DNA from: Bradymonadales bacterium
GTDB taxonomy: Bacteria > Myxococcota > Bradymonadia > REDH01
DNA: 8,194 nucleotides
Reading direction: 5' to 3'
NCBI GenBank assembly: GCA_947483645.1
Contig: CANKLS010000053.1
Location: 1 to 8,194, forward strand
Position numbers and translations under genes: made by a program. A model generated the notes under the pieces. The model ran no database searches, was not told the DNA's origin, and saw nothing but the letters and a program-made list of their open reading frames with translations. Below, in pieces: positions 5,319-8,194 of the stretch (position 1 is the stretch's first letter; every line of letters begins with the position of its first letter).

Positions 5319-5852
5319 ATGCAGTTCAATCTCTCGCTCTCGGCGTCGCAGCTGTTCCGGTCGGTGAGGCTCTTCGAGCACCTCTCCCCCGAAGAGTTGT
5401 CGGCGGTGGTTCGCGTCGCGCAGCCTCGTCGGCTCGCGGCAGGGGAACTCCTCTTCGCCAAGTCGGGACCGGGTGACGGCATGTTCATTGTCGAGCGCGG
5501 CGAGCTCTCGGTCACCACCGAGGGCGCGAACGGCGAGCACCTCACCCTGGCCTATCTGGGCAACGGCGCCTTCGTCGGCGAGATGTCGCTGCTCGACGGC
5601 TCGCCCCGCTCCGCCTCGGTGGAGGCGGTGGCTGCGAGCAGCGGATTCTGGATGAGCCGCGAGGCCTTCAGCGCGCTCCGCCTCGACTGTCCGTCGGCGG
5701 CAATGAAGGTGCTCTGGCAGCTCGCACAGACGCTCGAGACCCGCCGCCGCGGCGCTCTCTCTCGCCTCCGACTCCAGCTCGCGCAGGTGGAGGGCGAAGC
5801 CTCGCTCGGCCACGAAGCGCGCGAACTCCTCTTGCCGCTGCGGTGGGTCTGA
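5319..5852 (+). CDS. Stand-alone cyclic-nucleotide-binding domain protein
   Basis: 177-residue cytosolic protein built around one CAP/Crp-type cyclic nucleotide-binding domain. LFEHLSPEEL (18-27) is the usual opening helix, AAGELLFAKSGPGDGMFIVERGELSV (about 40-65) the beta-roll, and FVGEMSLLDGSPRSAS (85-100) the phosphate-binding cassette. E88 and R97 are the residues expected to contact ribose and cyclic phosphate of cAMP or cGMP. After the C-helix (about 125-150) there is only a short basic and amphipathic tail: no helix-turn-helix, kinase or channel domain. It therefore probably acts through a partner protein rather than on DNA. AAGGAAGG lies 5 nt before ATG 5319. It follows the Lon-like gene by 66 bp and overlaps the next start by one base (TGATG), indicating translational coupling. 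Which nucleotide it binds, if any, cannot be told. Confidence 0.82.
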   Translation: MQFNLSLSASQLFRSVRLFEHLSPEELSAVVRVAQPRRLAAGELLFAKSGPGDGMFIVERGELSVTTEGANGEHLTLAYLGNGAFVGEMSLLDGSPRSASVEAVAASSGFWMSREAFSALRLDCPSAAMKVLWQLAQTLETRRRGALSRLRLQLAQVEGEASLGHEARELLLPLRWV

Positions 5853-6295
5853 TGCTGCTCTCCTGGAACTCACTTGAGACGCCGCTTGAGGCTGTGACCG
5901 CCGCGCAGCTCGAGGCTGTCTTCGGCGCGCCGGAGGCCATCACCGTCGCGGCGGGTACCACCTTCACGCTCCGCGCGGCGGCGCCTCGCACCGCCTTCCT
6001 TGTCGTGTCGGGCGCGCTGCATGGTGGTGGGAGTGAGCTCCGGCTCATGCCCCAGCTCGCGGTGCCGCGGCGCGAGATCGCAGGACTCGGTCGGCTGATC
6101 CTGGGCGAGGCCGTGGAGCACTCGTTTTCGGCGGCAGAGACAACGGTGCTTGTTGCGCTCGATGGGCTGCGACTCGAGGCCGCCTGCACCGAAGGCGATG
6201 CCGCTGCGCAGGCGATTTTCGATGCTGTCGTGATGCTACTCAGCGTCGACCTCCGGTCGTCGAACGAGGCGCTGCAGACGCTTCTGCAGTCCTAA
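5852..6295 (+). CDS. Hypothetical protein, possibly a degenerate cNMP-binding-like domain
   Basis: 147 residues from ATG 5852, which overlaps the upstream stop codon as TGATG; a GTG at 5843 would add three residues and is less likely. I see no named family by motif. The pattern of strands resembles the beta-roll of its neighbour: ITVAAGTTFTLRAAAPRTAFLVVSGAL (near 30-56) parallels the 'aGe.lf..g...d.mfiv..G.l' stretch of cNMP domains, and LGRLILGE...EHSFSAAETTVLVALDGLRLE parallels the cassette and following strands. The phosphate-binding arginine motif PRSA is missing, so it should not bind a cyclic nucleotide in the usual way. No signal peptide or clear membrane segment. The coupling suggests it forms a complex with the upstream protein. 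The fold relation is inference. Confidence 0.72.
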   Translation: MLLSWNSLETPLEAVTAAQLEAVFGAPEAITVAAGTTFTLRAAAPRTAFLVVSGALHGGGSELRLMPQLAVPRREIAGLGRLILGEAVEHSFSAAETTVLVALDGLRLEAACTEGDAAAQAIFDAVVMLLSVDLRSSNEALQTLLQS

Positions 6296-6319
6296 GTTCT
6301 GTCGATGGATGGAGCAGGA

Positions 6320-7426
6320 ATGAGCCGCCGTGCGCCCTTCGATGCGGTGACCGATGCCGACTGGAGCAACTGGCGCTGGCAGCAGAGCCACCGCCTGCGC
6401 GGGCTCGGCGAACTCGACAGGGTCTTCGGCCTCACCGACGGCGAGCGCGATACCTTTGTCCGCTCCGCCGAGACCTTCCTTGTCTCGGTCACCCCCTACT
6501 ATGCCTCGTTGAGCGAGCACGGGAACCCCAACTGCCCCATCCGGCTGCAGTCCATCCCGCAGGCCGGAGAGCTGCTCACCTACCCGTTCGAGCTGGCCGA
6601 TCCGCTCGCGGAAGAGAGCCACATGCCGGTTCCCGGCATCACCCATCGTTACCCCGATCGGGTGCTCTTCTATGTGACCCACAACTGCCCCGTCTATTGC
6701 CGTCACTGCACGCGCAAACGGAAGGTGGCCAACCCCGAATCAGCCTCGACCAAGGACGAGATCGCGGGCGGGCTCGACTGGATCGCCGCCAACCCCGAGG
6801 TGCGCGACGTGCTGGTCTCCGGCGGCGACCCGCTCACCCTCTCCGACGACCGGCTTGGCGAGATTCTGCTCCGCCTCCGCGCCATCCCCCACGTCGAGGT
6901 CATCCGGCTCGGAACCCGCAACCCGGTGACGCTCCCGCAACGCATCACGCCTGAGCTCTGCGCCATCCTGCGCCAGGTGCGGCCGCTCTACCTTCACACC
7001 CACTTCAACCATCCGCGCGAGTGCACGCCCGAGGCCGCGCAGGCCCTCCGCATGCTGGCCGACGCTGGCTGCAACCTCGGCAACCAGATGGTGCTGCTGC
7101 GCGGCATCAACGACGACCCGCAGACCGTGCTTGAACTCAACCGCTGGCTCCTCAGGCAGGGTTGCCGCCCCTACTACATCTTCCAGGCCGACATGGCGCT
7201 CGGCATCACCCACCTGCGCACGCCGCTCGCCAAGGGACTCGAGATCATCAAGTTCCTGCGTGGCCGCATCTCGGGCATGGGTGTGCCCCAGTTCGCCATC
7301 GACCTGCCGGGCGGTGGCGGAAAGATCACCCTCGCTCCGGAGTATCTCGTCGCCCGTGAGGGGTCAGAGTTGGTCTTCCGGAACGGCAAGGGTGAGGACT
7401 TCCGGTTCTACGATGTGGAGCCCTAG
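6320..7426 (+). CDS. kamA: KamA-family radical SAM lysine 2,3-aminomutase
   Basis: 368-residue cytosolic radical SAM, PLP-dependent enzyme expected to convert L-lysine to L-beta-lysine. MPVPGITHRYPDRVLFYVT leads into the cluster motif C123-x3-C127-x2-C130 (CPVYCRHCTRKR), which ligates the 4Fe-4S cluster that cleaves S-adenosylmethionine. VSGGDPL follows as the SAM-binding stretch. K335 in PGGGGK is the PLP Schiff-base lysine. D291 (FQAD) and D328 (IDLPGGGGK) sit 37 residues apart, like Asp293/Asp330 of clostridial KamA that hold the lysine epsilon-amino group; glutamate 2,3-aminomutases lack these. Start: ATG 6320 has GGAG 5 nt upstream; ATG 6305 would add five residues. It is shorter than clostridial KamA (about 416). 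An EpmB-type role in EF-P lysylation is an alternative, as is beta-lysine osmolyte or antibiotic synthesis; no acetyltransferase (AblB), EF-P or EpmA gene is visible here. Confidence 0.88.
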   Translation: MSRRAPFDAVTDADWSNWRWQQSHRLRGLGELDRVFGLTDGERDTFVRSAETFLVSVTPYYASLSEHGNPNCPIRLQSIPQAGELLTYPFELADPLAEESHMPVPGITHRYPDRVLFYVTHNCPVYCRHCTRKRKVANPESASTKDEIAGGLDWIAANPEVRDVLVSGGDPLTLSDDRLGEILLRLRAIPHVEVIRLGTRNPVTLPQRITPELCAILRQVRPLYLHTHFNHPRECTPEAAQALRMLADAGCNLGNQMVLLRGINDDPQTVLELNRWLLRQGCRPYYIFQADMALGITHLRTPLAKGLEIIKFLRGRISGMGVPQFAIDLPGGGGKITLAPEYLVAREGSELVFRNGKGEDFRFYDVEP

Positions 7427-7436
7427 CCGCGGCTAG
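7423..7436. repeat. 14-bp palindrome containing both convergent stop codons
   Basis: CTAGCCGCGGCTAG is a perfect palindrome. Its left half holds the aminomutase TAG (7424-7426) and its right half holds the synthetase TAG, read as CTA at 7433-7435. Only 6 bp separate the stops. RNA from either strand could form a short hairpin, but no U tract follows on either side, so it is not a standard intrinsic terminator. Confidence 0.7.
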
Positions 7437-8194
7437 TAGCCCGACTCGTCGGTCTCGGTCTCTTCTTCGTGCGACCAGCTGATGGTCTTGAGCTTCACGT
7501 CGAACTCGCGGTTCGCCACCTTGCGGAGCAGCTCGGCCTCGATCTCATCGACGCCGATGGCGCCGCGATCACCGACCGAGAAGTTCCGCACCGAGAAGGA
7601 GTTGCCCTCCGCCTCGCGACGGCCGGCCACCAGCATGTAGGGGGTCTTGAGCAGCTCGGCCTCGCGGACCTTGTAACCGAGCTTCTCGTTGCGGTCGTCG
7701 ACCTCAACGCGAAGACCCTTGGCGCGGAAGCGGGCCGCGACGGCATGGCAGTAGTCCACCTGCTCATCGCTGATCGGCATGATGACGGCCTGCACCGGGG
7801 CGAGCCAGGTGGGGAAGGCGCCGGCGACATGCTCGATGAGGATGCCGATGAACCGCTCAAGGCTGCCGAAGATGGCCCGGTGGATGACGATGGGCGTCTT
7901 CTGCGTGTTCTCGCGATCGGTGTAGGTTAGCTCGAACCGGCGAGGCAGCTGGAAGTCGAGCTGGATGGTGGCGCACTGCCACTTTCGGCCGAGCGCATCG
8001 ATGACGTCGAAGTCGATCTTGGGGCCGTAGAAGGCGCCGTCGCCATGGTTGACGATGAAGGGGATGTTGTTGGTGTTGAGCGCGCGCTCGAGCGCGGCCT
8101 CCGCCTCGTCCCAGAGCGCCGGCTCGCCCATGAAATCGGCGGGACGGGTGGAGAGCTTCACGCGGAACTTGAGGTCGAAGAGAGCGTAGATGCG
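7433..8194 (-). CDS. thrS: Threonyl-tRNA synthetase, C-terminal part (5' end outside window)
   Basis: The last 253 residues of a class II aminoacyl-tRNA synthetase that charges tRNA-Thr. The frame is open to the right edge, so the N-terminal editing and early catalytic regions lie outside. Visible in order: FRVKLSTRP and WDEAEAALERAL of the catalytic domain; the NHGDGAFYGPKIDFDVIDALGRKWQ stretch; HRAIFGSLERFIGILIEH (complement of about 7833-7886), which is class II motif 3 with its ATP-binding Arg and, just before it, the His expected to ligate the active-site zinc. Then comes the anticodon-binding domain from APVQAVIMPISDEQ through NEKLGYKVREAELLKTPYMLVAGRREAE (about 7590-7815). The end is an acidic extension (SHEEETETDESGY) beyond the usual C-terminus. 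The gene converges on the aminomutase gene with 6 bp between stops. Confidence 0.95.
   Translation of the reverse strand, partial: RIYALFDLKFRVKLSTRPADFMGEPALWDEAEAALERALNTNNIPFIVNHGDGAFYGPKIDFDVIDALGRKWQCATIQLDFQLPRRFELTYTDRENTQKTPIVIHRAIFGSLERFIGILIEHVAGAFPTWLAPVQAVIMPISDEQVDYCHAVAARFRAKGLRVEVDDRNEKLGYKVREAELLKTPYMLVAGRREAEGNSFSVRNFSVGDRGAIGVDEIEAELLRKVANREFDVKLKTISWSHEEETETDESGY

Overview
The window is GC-rich bacterial chromosomal DNA with strongly G/C-biased third codon positions. It carries a lipoprotein with two small four-cysteine modules joined by a Gly-Ser linker, a style common in Myxococcota, Bradymonadales and other former deltaproteobacteria. That affiliation is an inference from protein style, not from a marker gene. 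Most of the content is housekeeping or semi-conserved. No CRISPR array, insertion sequence, rRNA gene or canonical tRNA gene is visible.

Layout. Positions 1-170 hold the C-terminal end of an unrecognised plus-strand gene. Positions 171-659 form a gap of about 490 bp with lower GC and no conventional gene. On the minus strand this gap shows an ordered set of signals: a cluster of hairpins (436-573), a 14-nt perfect complement of the 16S rRNA 3' tail (416-429), a GTG-started 22-codon ORF (346-414), and a long-loop hairpin followed by a U-rich tract (181-251). The set looks like a small self-contained transcription unit.

Positions 660-1690 hold a two-gene plus-strand operon: a deoxynucleoside kinase and a small DUF971 (GBBH-like N-terminal) protein, with 2 bp between them. 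A 25-bp direct repeat straddles the stop codon of the second gene. Converging on it from the minus strand is the lipoprotein gene (1822-2628), which has its own intrinsic terminator (1752-1768).

Diverging from the lipoprotein gene, a plus-strand run of four genes occupies 2814-7426. These are a Lon-like protease with an AAA_32-type ATPase part, a stand-alone cyclic-nucleotide-binding domain protein, a 147-residue protein that may be a degenerate copy of the same fold (TGATG overlap), and a KamA-family radical SAM aminomutase with the full set of lysine-specific residues. Gaps of 66, -1 and 24 bp suggest co-transcription. The functional link between the protease, the nucleotide sensors and the aminomutase is unknown.

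The 3' end (7433-8194) is the C-terminal part of threonyl-tRNA synthetase on the minus strand. It converges on the aminomutase gene with only 6 bp between stop codons, and both stops lie inside a perfect 14-bp palindrome.

The best candidates for something undescribed are the small minus-strand unit in 171-659 and the protease / cNMP pair / KamA gene run.
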